Origin: Rhodospirillales bacterium 70-18
GTDB taxonomy: Bacteria > Pseudomonadota > Alphaproteobacteria > Acetobacterales > Acetobacteraceae
Direction: 5' to 3'
Length of the DNA: 64,000 bases
Assembly: GCA_001899585.1 (NCBI GenBank)
Contig: MKWE01000017.1
Coordinates: forward strand, 23,141 to 87,140
Made by a program: the position numbers and the translations under genes. Below are positions 55,213 to 64,000 of this stretch, in pieces. Under the pieces are notes generated by a model. That model ran no database searches, had not been told where the DNA came from, and saw nothing but the letters and a program-made list of their open reading frames with translations. Position 1 is the stretch's first letter. Every line of letters starts with the position of its first letter.

Positions 55213-56571
55213 TCAGCCGCCCGCCAGCGGCAGCGCCAGCAGGCGTGCGCCGCTGGGCCCCTGCACCGCCAGCATGACATGCCCGCGCCCGGTGCCGCGC
55301 GCGCTCTCGATGCCGGCCTCCACATCCTCCGGCCGCTCCACCGCGCTCCATTGCGTTCGCGCGATCACGTCGCCAGCGGCAAGGCCATGTTCCGCCGCCA
55401 CGCTGTCCGGCGCCACGGCGGCCACCAGCACGCCGTGCAGCGTCGCCGGGATGCCATATTGACGCCGCGCCGCCGCGTCGAGCGGCGCCAGCGACAGTCC
55501 CAGATCGGGCCGTGGCTTGATGGTCGGCGGCGCCGCCGCCTTGCCCGCCGGCTCCGGGGCCTCTCCCACCACCACGTCCACGGCGGCGGGCGTGGCGGCG
55601 CGCAGGAGGGTGAGATGCAGGCTGTCGCCCACCGTGGCGGTGGCGAACCGCCGGGCGAGCATATGCGGCCCGGTGACCGCCTGGCTGCCGGCGCGCAGGA
55701 TCACGTCGCCCACCTGCAGCCCGGCCTTGGCCGCCGGCCCGCCGGGCAGCACGCCGGTCACCACCGCGCCGTGCTGCTGCGGCAGTTCCAGGCTGTCGGC
55801 GATGCCCGGGGTCACCGCCGCCACCTGCGCGCCCAGCCAGCCGCTGCGCACACGGCCGAACCTGTTAAAGCTATCCACCATGAACTGCGCATCGTTGCCG
55901 GGAATCGCCAGCCCCAGCCCGATCGAGCCGCTCACCCCCTTCGGCGTGATCAGGCCGGTGGCGACGCCGATCACCTCGCCCTTCAGGTTGAACAGCGGCC
56001 CGCCGGAATTGCCCTTGTTGAGAGCCGCGTCGGTCTGGATGAAATCGTCGAACGGTGTGGCGTGAATATCGCGGCCAAGTGCGCTGACGATGCCGGCGGA
56101 GACCGAGATGCCGATGCCGAGCGGGTTGCCGATGGCGACCACCCCGTCGCCGGGGCGCAAGCGGTCGCTGTCGCCCCATTGCACCGCCGGCAGCAGGCGG
56201 CCGGCCTCCACCTTCAGCATCGCCAGATCAACCGGCGCACGGAACAGCACCCGTGCGGCCAGCACCGTGCCGTCTTGCAGCACCACGCGGATTGCACCCT
56301 TGCCGTCAGCCACATGCCCGCTGGTCAGGATCACGCCGGACGAGTCGATCACGAAGCCGCTGGCGTGGTCGATGACGGGGGGCGGCTTTGGCTTGCCGGG
56401 TTCGGCGGAGGGCAGGGTGGTGGTGTCGATCGCCACCACCGAGGGCAGCAGGCGGGCCACCAGGGCGGCGTCGTCGAACCCCCCGCCGGCCCAGGCCCGC
56501 GGCGCAGCGAGCAGCAGCAGCACGACCAGGACCAGAGCGTGATGTGGCAAGGAGGGCAGGTGGCGAGGCAT
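55213..56571 (-). CDS. DegP/HtrA-family periplasmic serine protease
   Basis: A 452-residue S1C protease with a cleavable leader ending ARAWA. The triad is His86 (LTSGHVADG), Asp115 (APVDLAML) and Ser189 ([11 protein letters not shown]). Two PDZ domains follow: [12 protein letters not shown] to about 340, and [11 protein letters not shown] to the end. It degrades or chaperones misfolded envelope proteins. The usual T-N-x-HV before the His is TSGHV here. The ATG at 56571 has AAGGA 8 bases upstream; a GTG at 56577 is too close. It is divergent from guaA. Confidence 0.93.
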   Translation of the reverse strand: MPRHLPSLPHHALVLVVLLLLAAPRAWAGGGFDDAALVARLLPSVVAIDTTTLPSAEPGKPKPPPVIDHASGFVIDSSGVILTSGHVADGKGAIRVVLQDGTVLAARVLFRAPVDLAMLKVEAGRLLPAVQWGDSDRLRPGDGVVAIGNPLGIGISVSAGIVSALGRDIHATPFDDFIQTDAALNKGNSGGPLFNLKGEVIGVATGLITPKGVSGSIGLGLAIPGNDAQFMVDSFNRFGRVRSGWLGAQVAAVTPGIADSLELPQQHGAVVTGVLPGGPAAKAGLQVGDVILRAGSQAVTGPHMLARRFATATVGDSLHLTLLRAATPAAVDVVVGEAPEPAGKAAAPPTIKPRPDLGLSLAPLDAAARRQYGIPATLHGVLVAAVAPDSVAAEHGLAAGDVIARTQWSAVERPEDVEAGIESARGTGRGHVMLAVQGPSGARLLALPLAGG

Positions 56572-56724
56572 CGGCACGGTCCTTTATCCGGGGCCGCGGT
56601 TACATGGGGTTACCGCGCCCCCGCCGCCATGCCGTGCCGCACGCCAGCCGCGCACATTCCAGCCTTGCGGCGCGCCAGGGATCATGCTGCAAGACCCCGC
56701 ACCGTGAATGACAGGGTGCCCCGC

Positions 56725-58296
56725 ATGTCCACCACCCCCACCCAGGCCACCGCCGGCCGTGTCCTGATCCTGGATTTCGGCAGCCAGGTGACGCAATTGA
56801 TCGCCCGCCGCGTGCGCGAGGCCGGGGTCTATTGCGAGATATGGCCGTTCGACGCCGATCCCGGCCGCATCGCCGCCTTCGCCCCGCGTGCGATCATTCT
56901 CTCCGGCGGCCCCGCCAGCGTGCCCGACGGCGACAGCCCGCGCGCGCCGCAGATGGTGTTCGAGGCGGGTGTGCCGGTGCTCGGCATCTGCTATGGCCAG
57001 ATGGCGATGTGCGCGCAGCTAGGCGGCGAGGTCGAAAGCTCCGACCACCGCGAGTTCGGCCGCGCCTTCGTCGACGTGAAGGACGATTGCGCCCTGTTCC
57101 ACGGCGTCTGGCAGCAGGGCGGGCGCGAGCAGGTGTGGATGAGCCATGGCGACCGGGTGATCCGCCTGCCGCCCGGCTTCCGCGCAGTCGGCACCAGCGA
57201 GGGTGCCCCCTTCGCCGCCTTCGCCGACGATTCCCGCCGCTTTTACGGCCTGATGTTCCACCCGGAGGTGGTGCACACCCCGCACGGCGCGCAACTGCTG
57301 CGCAACTTCGTCCGCGGCGTTGCCGGCTGCGAGGGCGATTGGACCATGGCCGGCTTCCGCGACACTCAGATCGCCCGCATCCGTGCCCAGGTCGGCACCG
57401 GCCGGGTCATCTGCGGCCTTTCGGGCGGCGTGGATTCCTCGGTGGCCGCGGTGCTGATCCACGAGGCGATCGGCGACCAGCTTACCTGCATCTACGTCGA
57501 TCACGGCCTGATGCGCGCCGGCGAGTCCGAGGAGGTGGTGACTACCTTCCGCGACCGCTTCAATATCAAGCTCGTCCACCGTGACGCCTCGGAGATGTTC
57601 CTTTCGGCGCTGGACGGCGTCACCGATCCCGAGACCAAGCGCAAGACCATCGGGCGGCTGTTCATCGAGGTGTTCGAGGAGGAGGCGAAAAAGCTCGGCG
57701 GCGCCGATTTCCTCGCCCAGGGCACGCTGTATCCGGACGTGATCGAGAGTGTCAGCTTCACCGGCGGCCCAAGCGTTACCATCAAGAGCCACCACAATGT
57801 CGGCGGCCTGCCCGAGCGCATGCGCATGCAACTCGTGGAGCCGCTGCGGGAGCTGTTCAAGGACGAGGTCCGAGTACTCGGCCGCGAACTGGACATTCCC
57901 GAGTCGATCGTCGGCCGCCACCCGTTCCCCGGCCCCGGCCTGGCCATCCGCATCCCTGGCGCCGTCACCCGCGAGAAGGCCGACCTGCTGCGCCGCGTGG
58001 ACACGATCTACCTGGAGGAGATCCGCGCCGCCGGCTTGTACGACGCCATCTGGCAGGCCTTCGCCGTGCTGCTGCCGGTGCGCACCGTGGGCGTGATGGG
58101 CGACGGCCGCACCTACGACATGGCCTGCGCGCTGCGCGCCGTCACCAGCACCGACGGCATGACCGCCGAATTTTACCCGTTCGACATGGGCTTCCTCGCC
58201 CGTGTCGCCGGCCGGGTCGTCAACGAGGTGCGCGGCATCAACCGTGTCACCTACGACATCACCAGCAAGCCACCGGGCACGATCGAGTGGGAATGA
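56725..58296 (+). CDS. guaA: GMP synthase (glutamine-hydrolysing)
   Basis: A 523-residue GMP synthetase converting XMP to GMP. The class I glutaminase has Cys89 (GICYGQM) and the His/Glu pair in MFHPEVVHT. The ATP-pyrophosphatase P-loop is [11 protein letters not shown], and the C-terminal dimerisation domain ends KPPGTIEWE. The ATG at 56725 begins [21 protein letters not shown]. The 3' end is a known hotspot for integrase-borne islands, and an integrase follows 293 bases downstream. Confidence 0.98.
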   Translation: MSTTPTQATAGRVLILDFGSQVTQLIARRVREAGVYCEIWPFDADPGRIAAFAPRAIILSGGPASVPDGDSPRAPQMVFEAGVPVLGICYGQMAMCAQLGGEVESSDHREFGRAFVDVKDDCALFHGVWQQGGREQVWMSHGDRVIRLPPGFRAVGTSEGAPFAAFADDSRRFYGLMFHPEVVHTPHGAQLLRNFVRGVAGCEGDWTMAGFRDTQIARIRAQVGTGRVICGLSGGVDSSVAAVLIHEAIGDQLTCIYVDHGLMRAGESEEVVTTFRDRFNIKLVHRDASEMFLSALDGVTDPETKRKTIGRLFIEVFEEEAKKLGGADFLAQGTLYPDVIESVSFTGGPSVTIKSHHNVGGLPERMRMQLVEPLRELFKDEVRVLGRELDIPESIVGRHPFPGPGLAIRIPGAVTREKADLLRRVDTIYLEEIRAAGLYDAIWQAFAVLLPVRTVGVMGDGRTYDMACALRAVTSTDGMTAEFYPFDMGFLARVAGRVVNEVRGINRVTYDITSKPPGTIEWE

Positions 58297-58589
58297 TTTT
58301 TGCCCCTCCGGCGGTATCCGAAACTACGCCATGGTTCGCCATAACACCATGATAAATAATAAAAATTTCCTCGGTGCCTATCGGCATCTATCGGTGGCCA
58401 GAGATCGGGCTTGACGGTCCACGTGACGGGCCTCGACCATATTGATCAGCTCCGAAATCCGAAGTACCGTCAAGACAGATGAGGTCCTTGACGGTACTTT
58501 TTCAGATATAAACATCTGAAATAACGTCATATTTTCCGCCAAGGGCCGCCCAAAACCGCATGACGGTACTTTTTGGAGGTGGCGCGGAA
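58297..58589. repeat. Island junction with inverted repeats upstream of the integrase
   Basis: AAGTACCGTCAAG (58462-58474) is inverted at 58487-58499 and the core TGACGGTACTTTTT recurs at 58561-58574. A second inverted pair is TTCAGAT (58501-58507)/ATCTGAA (58514-58520). The region is AT-rich compared with guaA and contains no gene. It probably holds the attachment-site arm and the integrase promoter; the 58462-58503 hairpin with its T-run could also terminate guaA transcription. Confidence 0.55.
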
Positions 58590-59846
58590 ATGCTGACGGA
58601 TGCTGCAATCAAGGCACTGAAGCCGCAGGCCAAGATGTACAAGGTCTCGGATCGGGACGGCATGTACGTTCGCGTCATGACTTCGGGAGCGATATCGTTT
58701 CGCCTCGACTATCGCCTGAACGGGCGGCGCGAGACCGTCTACCTCGGGAAGTACGGCCGCGACGGTATCTCGCTCGCCCGCGCTCGCGAGCTCTGCATCG
58801 ATGCAAGGCGGGCCATAAGCGAAGGGCGGTCGCCTGCGATCGAGAAGCAGCGCGACAAGCGGCGGCTCAAGGAAGCCAAAAGCTTCGGGGAATTCGGAGA
58901 GAAGTGGCTCGTCAATGGGCCGATGGCTGACAGCACTCGGGCCATGAGACGCTCGATCTTCGAAAGGGAGCTCCTTCCGGTATGGCGCAATCGACTCCTT
59001 ACGGAGATCACGCCGGACGATCTGCGTGCGCATTGCGGGAAGATCGTCGATCGCGGCGCGCCGGCGACGGCGATCCATGTGCGGGACATTCTGAAGCAAA
59101 TCTACGGGTTCGCCATCCTGCATGGCGAGAAGGTCGCAAACCCGGCCGACGACGTCGGCCCGGCATCAATCGCGACCTTCGCACCGAAGGATCGCTCGCT
59201 ATCTCCCACCGAGATCCGGATCATGCTCCGGCAACTTGAGAACGTCGCGACTTTGCCGACGATCCGGTTGGGGATGAAGCTGTATCTGCTGACGATGGTG
59301 CGCAAGAGCGAGTTGCAGGATGCAGTTTGGGACGAGGTGGATTTCGAGAACGCTGTCTGGACGATCCCGAAGGAGCGAATGAAGCGATCGAAGGCGCACA
59401 ACGTTTATCTCTCGCGCCAGACCCTCGACATCATGATTGCGCTCAAGACCTGTGCGGGCAACTCGCGATATGTACTGCCATCCAGGTATGATGCCGACGC
59501 GCCAATGTCGCGCGCGACGTTCAATCGCGTGACCTATGCGGTCGTCGAGCAGGCCAAAAAGGAGGGGCTGCCGCTAGAGCCGTTTACCGTCCATGATTTG
59601 CGCCGCACCGGTTCGACACTGCTCAACGAGTTGGGCTTCAATAGCGACTGGATCGAGAAGTGCTTAGCGCACGAGGATGGCCGGTCATCCCGCGGCGTCT
59701 ATAACAAGGCGGAGTACGAGGTTCAGCGCCGCCACATGATGCAAGAATGGTGTGACATTGTGGATGCGTGGGTGGAGGGACGTAAGCACACCCCCGTTCT
59801 CTTGCCGCCAGCTATGCCTCTGATGGAGCTGGATCCCGCCCTTTGA
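58590..59846 (+). CDS. Tyrosine-type site-specific integrase (P4 type)
   Basis: A 418-residue integrase that would recombine the island into the 3' end of guaA. The N-terminal arm-binding domain starts MLTDAAIKALKPQ and includes the family GKYGRDGISLARAREL. The core-binding domain spans about 100-190. The catalytic set is complete: Arg238 (MVRKSEL), His335-x-x-Arg338 (VHDLRRTGS), His361 (LAHED) and Tyr371 (RGVYNK). A GGAGGTGG site lies 8 bases before the chosen ATG. It reads away from guaA into the island. It is likely functional. Confidence 0.93.
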   Translation: MLTDAAIKALKPQAKMYKVSDRDGMYVRVMTSGAISFRLDYRLNGRRETVYLGKYGRDGISLARARELCIDARRAISEGRSPAIEKQRDKRRLKEAKSFGEFGEKWLVNGPMADSTRAMRRSIFERELLPVWRNRLLTEITPDDLRAHCGKIVDRGAPATAIHVRDILKQIYGFAILHGEKVANPADDVGPASIATFAPKDRSLSPTEIRIMLRQLENVATLPTIRLGMKLYLLTMVRKSELQDAVWDEVDFENAVWTIPKERMKRSKAHNVYLSRQTLDIMIALKTCAGNSRYVLPSRYDADAPMSRATFNRVTYAVVEQAKKEGLPLEPFTVHDLRRTGSTLLNELGFNSDWIEKCLAHEDGRSSRGVYNKAEYEVQRRHMMQEWCDIVDAWVEGRKHTPVLLPPAMPLMELDPAL

Positions 59847-60099
59847 TTGGCCGCGTCTTCCGCTTTGTGACGTCCGGGTGCTGAGCGCGACGGATCGGCG
59901 CTGCGCGTCGTGCCAGCAGCCACGCTTCGACTTCAGCCAGGTCCCAGACGATGCATCTGGGAGAAAGCGCAAAGCGTCGCGGGAATTCACCACGCTGCTC
60001 CATTTCATAGATGGTGCTGTCAGCCAGCGGGATCATCTCGCGCAACTGTTGGCGTCGGATAGTGCGCCGCAGTGCGGCGTTTGAAGATACTGTTGCCAT
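59812..60099 (-). CDS. AlpA-family DNA-binding protein (excisionase-like)
   Basis: A 95-residue protein with an AlpA/MerR-like winged helix: LREMIPLADSTIYEMEQRGEFPRRFALSPRCIVWDLAEVEAWLLAR. Members act as excisionases or as regulators of integrase genes, the role proposed here. GGAG lies 6 bases before the ATG at 60099; the ATG at 60111 is possible but less well placed. Its 3' end overlaps the convergent integrase gene by 35 bases, an arrangement that can link integration and excision control. Confidence 0.85.
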   Translation of the reverse strand: MATVSSNAALRRTIRRQQLREMIPLADSTIYEMEQRGEFPRRFALSPRCIVWDLAEVEAWLLARRAAPIRRAQHPDVTKRKTRPIKGRDPAPSEA

Positions 60100-60430
60100 G
60101 TCAGACTCCATCGCTTCGGCGTTTCCGAGATAGAAAGCGATAGGTCTCGAAAGATGGAAGCCCTCCAATCTCTCCATGCGGGAATATCGCATCGTAGCGT
60201 ACACATCGGAAGGTCAATCTGATGGAGGGACTGATGCATAGGAATATTGTGGACGCGGGAAGACATTCTTGGCGATCGGCGATTTTGGCGTCGCTGCATG
60301 GGCGAGAAATCCAGGAGCAGCACGCGATGAAGCGGGCCATCTCGAAGCGCGGCGCGTGAGGCGAGTACGCTTTGCGCGTCGATGGAAGAGTGATCGACGT
60401 GCTGATGTGACGCGGCCTCGGCACCTTTCG
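60100..60430. other. Island intergenic stretch, one doubtful small ORF
   Basis: About 0.33 kb with no recognised gene. On the plus strand an ATG at 60222 with GGAAGG 8 bases upstream opens a 45-codon frame to 60359 (MEGLMHRNIVDAGRHSW at its start); it has no family. The left part should contain the alpA promoter. Confidence 0.4.
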
Positions 60431-61696
60431 CTATTCAGCCTTTAGTCTGTCGTCTGCCTCCTTCGGGCTCGGCTCCGCCGGCAATTGGGCTGACAAGATG
60501 ATCTGACCCATCGACCGGAAGTGACCCACGTTCAGCAGGAGTTCGATCGTTGACGGCGAGCCAAGATCTCGGATCAGGCTCGTGAACGTGCCTGGCGCAA
60601 CGCGCCCCAGCGACAGGACTTCCGCCGTAGCCTGCAGCGCCAGCCTGTCCTCGCCTTTGAAAAGCGGCGAGCCGCGCCATCCCGTGGCGATGGCGTCGAT
60701 CTCCTCCTGCACCACGCCCGCAGCGAGCGCTGGTTCGAGCTGCCGGTTCCACTCGTAGACGACGCCCTCGGTCGCCAGAACCAGCAAGACACCGAGCATG
60801 CGCAGACGCTGCTTGAGGGCGATGTCCTTCGCCATCAGCGCCAGCATCAGGTCCATCTGGGGCCTCAGCGCGACCTGGGCGTGCCCGATCGTGTCGAAGA
60901 AGGCCACGGGCGGCGCGGACTCAATCGCCTTGCGCGCCTCCGGCGAGAGGGTCGCGCGGTCGACGGGCGGCACGAGCAGACCCTTCGCAGCCGGCTCGGC
61001 GGCGCGCTTAGAGACGTAGCGCGCGAGCAGACGCAGTTCCTCGGACGGCTCGGGCTCGACCAGGAGCGCCGCCGCGTCGGCCACGAACCGCTGCCGCTCG
61101 TAGCTGTCGGCATAGGCTCCATGGCTCTGCGGCGTCGGCCAGATCTCATAGTGGCAAAGGCGGTTGGGATTGTCCGAGTGGCGGGCGATCTCCAGGGCGA
61201 TCACCCCGGCGTCGTCGAGGGTGTCGTCATGCCTTCTCTCGGCGGCCATGAAGCGGTCGTAGGCGCCCGGCTTTAGGTGGAAGCGCGCGATGATCACCGT
61301 CGGCGCGCCATCGGCGAGCTTGGGCGTCAGGGGCGCGGTGCCCGCCGTGCGGATCAACGCCGCGAGAGGCTCGGGATCGGCGCCGGCGTGGTGGGGGTAG
61401 AGATCGACCGGAACATATCCTGCGACGTCGTCCTTCTCCAGCAACGCCTCAAGCGTCTGGAGCCGCTTGGCGCCGGCCGGGTCGAGCCGTGCGGCGTTCC
61501 GCAAGTCGCGGGACGCCCATCGCTCCGACAGCCAGAAGGAATCGCCGTGCCCTGGGTCGGCGAGCACATCGACCCAAATGAAGCCGGGCAGCTCGGACGC
61601 CCAGCCGAGCAGGTCGCCGACCGCGGCGATGGCCCCCGCCGTACTTCCCGGACGCGGCGTGATCTGCGTCATGATGAGAATATCTGTGTTGGGCAT
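60431..61696 (-). CDS. Three-domain fusion: two antibiotic-monooxygenase-like domains and a CMD-like domain
   Basis: A 421-residue protein. Residues about 4-95 (ILIMTQITPRPGS...ASELPGFIWVDVL) and 125-235 (TVIIARFHLKPGAYDRFMAAERRHDDTLDDAGVIALEIARH) look like two dimeric alpha/beta-barrel domains of the antibiotic-biosynthesis-monooxygenase (ABM) family. Residues about 260-370 (IGHAQVALRPQMDLMLALMAKDIALKQRLRMLGVLLVLATEG...) have a carboxymuconolactone-decarboxylase (CMD/AhpD) helical pattern without the CxxC seen in AhpD. I know no characterised protein with this order. It is probably transcribed with the preceding hydrolase gene (the start overlaps by about 11 bases in the gap). A role in modifying or degrading an aromatic or quinone-like compound is plausible, unproven. 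Confidence 0.65.
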   Translation of the reverse strand: MPNTDILIMTQITPRPGSTAGAIAAVGDLLGWASELPGFIWVDVLADPGHGDSFWLSERWASRDLRNAARLDPAGAKRLQTLEALLEKDDVAGYVPVDLYPHHAGADPEPLAALIRTAGTAPLTPKLADGAPTVIIARFHLKPGAYDRFMAAERRHDDTLDDAGVIALEIARHSDNPNRLCHYEIWPTPQSHGAYADSYERQRFVADAAALLVEPEPSEELRLLARYVSKRAAEPAAKGLLVPPVDRATLSPEARKAIESAPPVAFFDTIGHAQVALRPQMDLMLALMAKDIALKQRLRMLGVLLVLATEGVVYEWNRQLEPALAAGVVQEEIDAIATGWRGSPLFKGEDRLALQATAEVLSLGRVAPGTFTSLIRDLGSPSTIELLLNVGHFRSMGQIILSAQLPAEPSPKEADDRLKAE

Positions 61697-61707
61697 GTCC
61701 AGTCTCC

Positions 61708-62601
61708 TCACGCAAAGAAGCGAGCCAGCCGCTCGACCACCCAGTCCGGATTGTCCTCGGCGAAGGTGTGGCCGGCGCCAGGAACGGCGTCGCTCTCCAG
61801 CCGATCGGACACGCGCCGGACACTGTCGACGATCGTTTCCAACGCCCCGTCCTTCTCGCCGGCGAGCACCAAGACGGGCATCGGCAGCTTGCCCGGGAAC
61901 TGCGCCCGGTTCTCCTTCACGTCGTCGACCAGCGTGCCGTAATGCTCGAAGCCGCCGCGGATGCCGCCCGGCGCCTCGAAGAACGGAAGGAAGCGCTCGC
62001 GCATCCTTTTCTCGACGTCGCCGTGGGTGGACATCATTTTGTAGAAGGGCATGAGGTATTTCTCCTCGCGCCCTTCCACGAGCATGGTCGCGATATCGAC
62101 CGCGCCATGGAAGCCGAAATGCCAGAAGCCGCCGGTCGACGTGTTCGTGTGATCCTCGAGCCCGAAGCCGGGGATGAACGCCTCACCGAACACGAACCGG
62201 CGGACCTCCTGCGGATGGCGCGAGGCGTAAGCATAGGCGACCATGGCACCGATATCGCCGCCGACCAGGTTGACCTCGGAGAAGCCCAACTCGCGGACGA
62301 TTGCGCGAACATCTTCGGCGACATTCACCTTTGAGTAGCCGTCCTTGGTCTTTTCCGAATAGCCCATGCCGCGAAGATCGGGCGCGATAGCTGTGAACCC
62401 GGCTGCGGCGAGCGGCACCAAGACTCTCCGCCAGTCCTCCCACGTGTAGGCGAAGCCGTGCAGAAGCAGGACCGCCGGCCCGTCTCCGCCCACGACATAG
62501 TGAATGCGAGCCCCGTTCGCGGCGCTGTAGCGGTGGGTGAAGCCGATGAGCCCCTCGACCGGAGTGCCTTCGGCTGGTGGCGTAACTGAGATGATTGTCA
62601 T
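61708..62601 (-). CDS. Epoxide-hydrolase/haloalkane-dehalogenase-type alpha/beta hydrolase
   Basis: A 297-residue alpha/beta hydrolase with an aspartate nucleophile: Asp116 in NLVGGDIGAMVAYAYA, the epoxide-hydrolase/dehalogenase type. LLLHGFAYTWEDWRRVLVPL gives the oxyanion HGF, and DLRGMGYSEKTKDGYSK follows. The catalytic His is in VPGAGHTFAEDNPDW. It would open epoxides or displace halide from small organics. It lies 11 bases upstream of the ABM-CMD fusion gene on the same strand and 273 bases from the LysR gene stop. Substrate unknown. Confidence 0.85.
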   Translation of the reverse strand: MTIISVTPPAEGTPVEGLIGFTHRYSAANGARIHYVVGGDGPAVLLLHGFAYTWEDWRRVLVPLAAAGFTAIAPDLRGMGYSEKTKDGYSKVNVAEDVRAIVRELGFSEVNLVGGDIGAMVAYAYASRHPQEVRRFVFGEAFIPGFGLEDHTNTSTGGFWHFGFHGAVDIATMLVEGREEKYLMPFYKMMSTHGDVEKRMRERFLPFFEAPGGIRGGFEHYGTLVDDVKENRAQFPGKLPMPVLVLAGEKDGALETIVDSVRRVSDRLESDAVPGAGHTFAEDNPDWVVERLARFFA

Positions 62602-62874
62602 ATCTTACTCCGATCGGGTCAAAGAATTCGCTGTCGCCGTTCCAAAACCGCCGCTGTGAGGGCGGCAGGATGGGCGCGGGGCGCGGCGTCGCTTTGCGTC
62701 GGGGCAAGTGATGTTGTTGGCTTCCTCAGTGGGAGAGGGCCGGCGATGCCGCTACCATCAATTAGATGGCCACCTTGCCGTTGCCGCAGTAGCCAATATT
62801 AGTCGATGCTATCCATCGTTAATGTCGATAGATGGTCGGTCATTCTGGTTTGTCTAACGCGATAGCGACCGGAA
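62602..62874. other. Intergenic region between the hydrolase gene and the LysR gene
   Basis: It contains the upstream region of the hydrolase-fusion operon (transcribed leftward). CCATCGTTAATGTCGATAGATGG near 62814-62836 is an imperfect dyad that could be a LysR-type operator. No gene seen. Confidence 0.35.
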
Positions 62875-63798
62875 TTACGCTCTTAGACCGTCCGAATTTC
62901 GCAATTGCACGTTCGCAGTCGAGCGGATGCGATCAAGCAACCACCGAGCGGCCGGGCCAGGAAGGCTGTCGGCCTTGTAGATGGCCTGCATCGGTAAAAG
63001 CCCGGGTCCAGGCCCTTCCAGCATGATCCGGACAAGCTGACCCGCTGCCAGATCTTCTGAAACCATCGGCAACGGCATATGTCCCCAGCCAAGCCCAGCG
63101 ACCAGAAAGGCGTGTTTGGCGCCTAGATCGGAAAGACGCCATGTGTTGCTGCTCTGGACGCCCAGATCGACGCCCTTCGTCAGGGCGGAGCGATCCGTAA
63201 GAACGAGCTGTGTTTCGGTTTCTGCCTGATCCAACGACACGGGTCCGCGCCATCTTGCCAACGCATGGTTCGGCGCGACTACGGTCACCATTTCGACGGA
63301 CAGCAAACGTTCGGACGAAAGCGATGGCGGGATCATCGGATAGGTTCCCATGATTCCGACGCTGCATCGTCCATCCTCCACCAATTCAGCGACGGCGCCG
63401 AGCGCTTCGACGTGGAGTCGGATTGGCGTGCGAGGATAAACGGACGCGAACGCGCTCACGACTTCCGTCAGCAGCCGCTGCGGGAACATGACATCGACCA
63501 CGATCGACAGGACGGGCTCGAGGCCTGCGGAGAGACTGCGCGCCTGGGCCTTCAATCTGTCTGCGTCACGGACGATCTGCCGCGCTGAGGGAAGTAGACT
63601 TTTCGCGCCGGCGGTGAGCTGCGGATAGCGGGCGGTCCGCTCAAACAGCGTCAATTCCAGCTGTGCTTCGAGGTTCGCGATCGTCTGGCTCACGACAGAC
63701 TGCGCGCGGCCCAGTTTGCGTCCTGCGGCAGAGAAGCTGCCTTCGTCCGCGGCGGCCACGAAGGTGCGAAGGTGATCCAGGGAAACGCCATCCAGCAT
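62875..63798 (-). CDS. LysR-family transcriptional regulator
   Basis: A 307-residue LysR regulator. The helix-turn-helix is DHLRTFVAAADEGSFSAAGRKLGRAQSVVSQTIANLEAQLELTLFERT, followed by a periplasmic-binding-protein-like effector domain (LSIVVDVMFPQRLLTEVVSAF onward). It is divergent from the NAD-binding gene at the window edge and upstream, on the same strand, of the hydrolase-fusion pair. It probably regulates one or both in response to the pathway substrate. Confidence 0.93.
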   Translation of the reverse strand: MLDGVSLDHLRTFVAAADEGSFSAAGRKLGRAQSVVSQTIANLEAQLELTLFERTARYPQLTAGAKSLLPSARQIVRDADRLKAQARSLSAGLEPVLSIVVDVMFPQRLLTEVVSAFASVYPRTPIRLHVEALGAVAELVEDGRCSVGIMGTYPMIPPSLSSERLLSVEMVTVVAPNHALARWRGPVSLDQAETETQLVLTDRSALTKGVDLGVQSSNTWRLSDLGAKHAFLVAGLGWGHMPLPMVSEDLAAGQLVRIMLEGPGPGLLPMQAIYKADSLPGPAARWLLDRIRSTANVQLRNSDGLRA

Positions 63799-63888
63799 GT
63801 ATCGTCCAAACAGATATCAAACATCGAATAATATAGGCTTATCACATGGAAAGCCGTCCGTATATTGCTGATCACGATAGGATGGGTC

Positions 63889-64000
63889 ATGAAACAGCAC
63901 ATTTTGATATTCGGAGCAGGTGGGTTCGTAGGTGGCGGGGTATCCCGCCATCTCTCGGCGACAGGGCATGTCGTGCGCGGTGTCACGCGTTCGCCCGAGA
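63889..64000 (+). CDS. NAD(P)-binding Rossmann protein, 5' part only
   Basis: The first 37 codons are visible before the window ends. MKQHILIFGAGGFVGGGVSRHLSATGHVVRGVTRSPE contains a GxGGxxG dinucleotide-binding motif of NmrA/epimerase-type short-chain dehydrogenases. It is divergent from the LysR gene with a 90-base AT-rich gap, the usual LysR-target layout. Confidence 0.75.
   Translation, partial: MKQHILIFGAGGFVGGGVSRHLSATGHVVRGVTRSPE

Noticed and set aside
55279-56724. In-frame extension upstream of guaA
   Set aside because: It is antisense to the DegP-like gene and would add about 480 unrelated residues to a normal-length GuaA.

Overview
The window is high-GC bacterial chromosome. Gene content and order point to an alphaproteobacterium of the Rhodospirillales, probably Acetobacteraceae. 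Supporting signs are a PopZ-type polar protein, glnB-glnA behind a sigma54-type promoter, rplM-rpsI-argC with a gamma-carbonic-anhydrase-like gene, xthA-erpA divergent from dgt-argS-SPOR, and ppx-rlmE-guaB-rsmB near guaA. The family-level placement is inference, not a database result.

Layout. 1-7.7 kb: a peptide-type ABC binding protein, a large membrane protein, glnBA, a class I aminotransferase, tRNA-His and an aspartate dehydrogenase. 7.8-14 kb: an alpha/beta hydrolase, two MaoC-type hydratase subunits, an incomplete polar amino-acid ABC importer, an M20 amidohydrolase and an NAD-binding protein. 14-24 kb: core genes (rplM, rpsI, argC, gamma-CA, a pcm-like methyltransferase, a TolC-like protein, popZ, valS), interrupted at tRNA-Cys by a tiny AT-rich insertion. 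24-27.2 kb: small membrane proteins, beta-CA, a ketopantoate-reductase-like gene and a small secreted Cys-rich protein between inverted repeats. 27.2-34.5 kb: a hybrid histidine kinase between a decayed copy of the xthA 3' end and intact xthA, then erpA, dgt, argS and a SPOR protein. 34.5-43.4 kb: a long-armed hairpin and IS630 remnant, then metabolic and transport genes (TauE-like, NIPSNAP, DadA-like, tartrate/malate dehydrogenase, Crp/Fnr-DUF2892, a dipeptide ABC importer) and tRNA-Ser. 43.4-49.5 kb: a gene-poor stretch, a 2-aminoethylphosphonate-type ABC importer, and a degraded island at tRNA-Gln that carries a papain-like candidate cysteine peptidase. 49.6-58.3 kb: ppx, rlmE, guaB, rsmB, GNAT, a DegP-like protease and guaA. 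58.3-64 kb: the left part of a mobile island at the 3' end of guaA (integrase, AlpA-like regulator, a three-domain monooxygenase/decarboxylase-like fusion, an epoxide-hydrolase-like enzyme, LysR and a cut-off NAD-binding gene).

The backbone covers nitrogen signalling and assimilation, translation, GMP synthesis and nutrient uptake. The accessory DNA sits at recognisable hotspots: tRNA-Cys, tRNA-Gln and guaA. The least explained items are a gene that keeps papain-like Gln-Cys-His-Asn spacing between two integrase relics, a roughly 0.9 kb tRNA-Cys insertion framed by an 18-bp direct repeat, and the ABM-ABM-CMD fusion protein in the guaA island.
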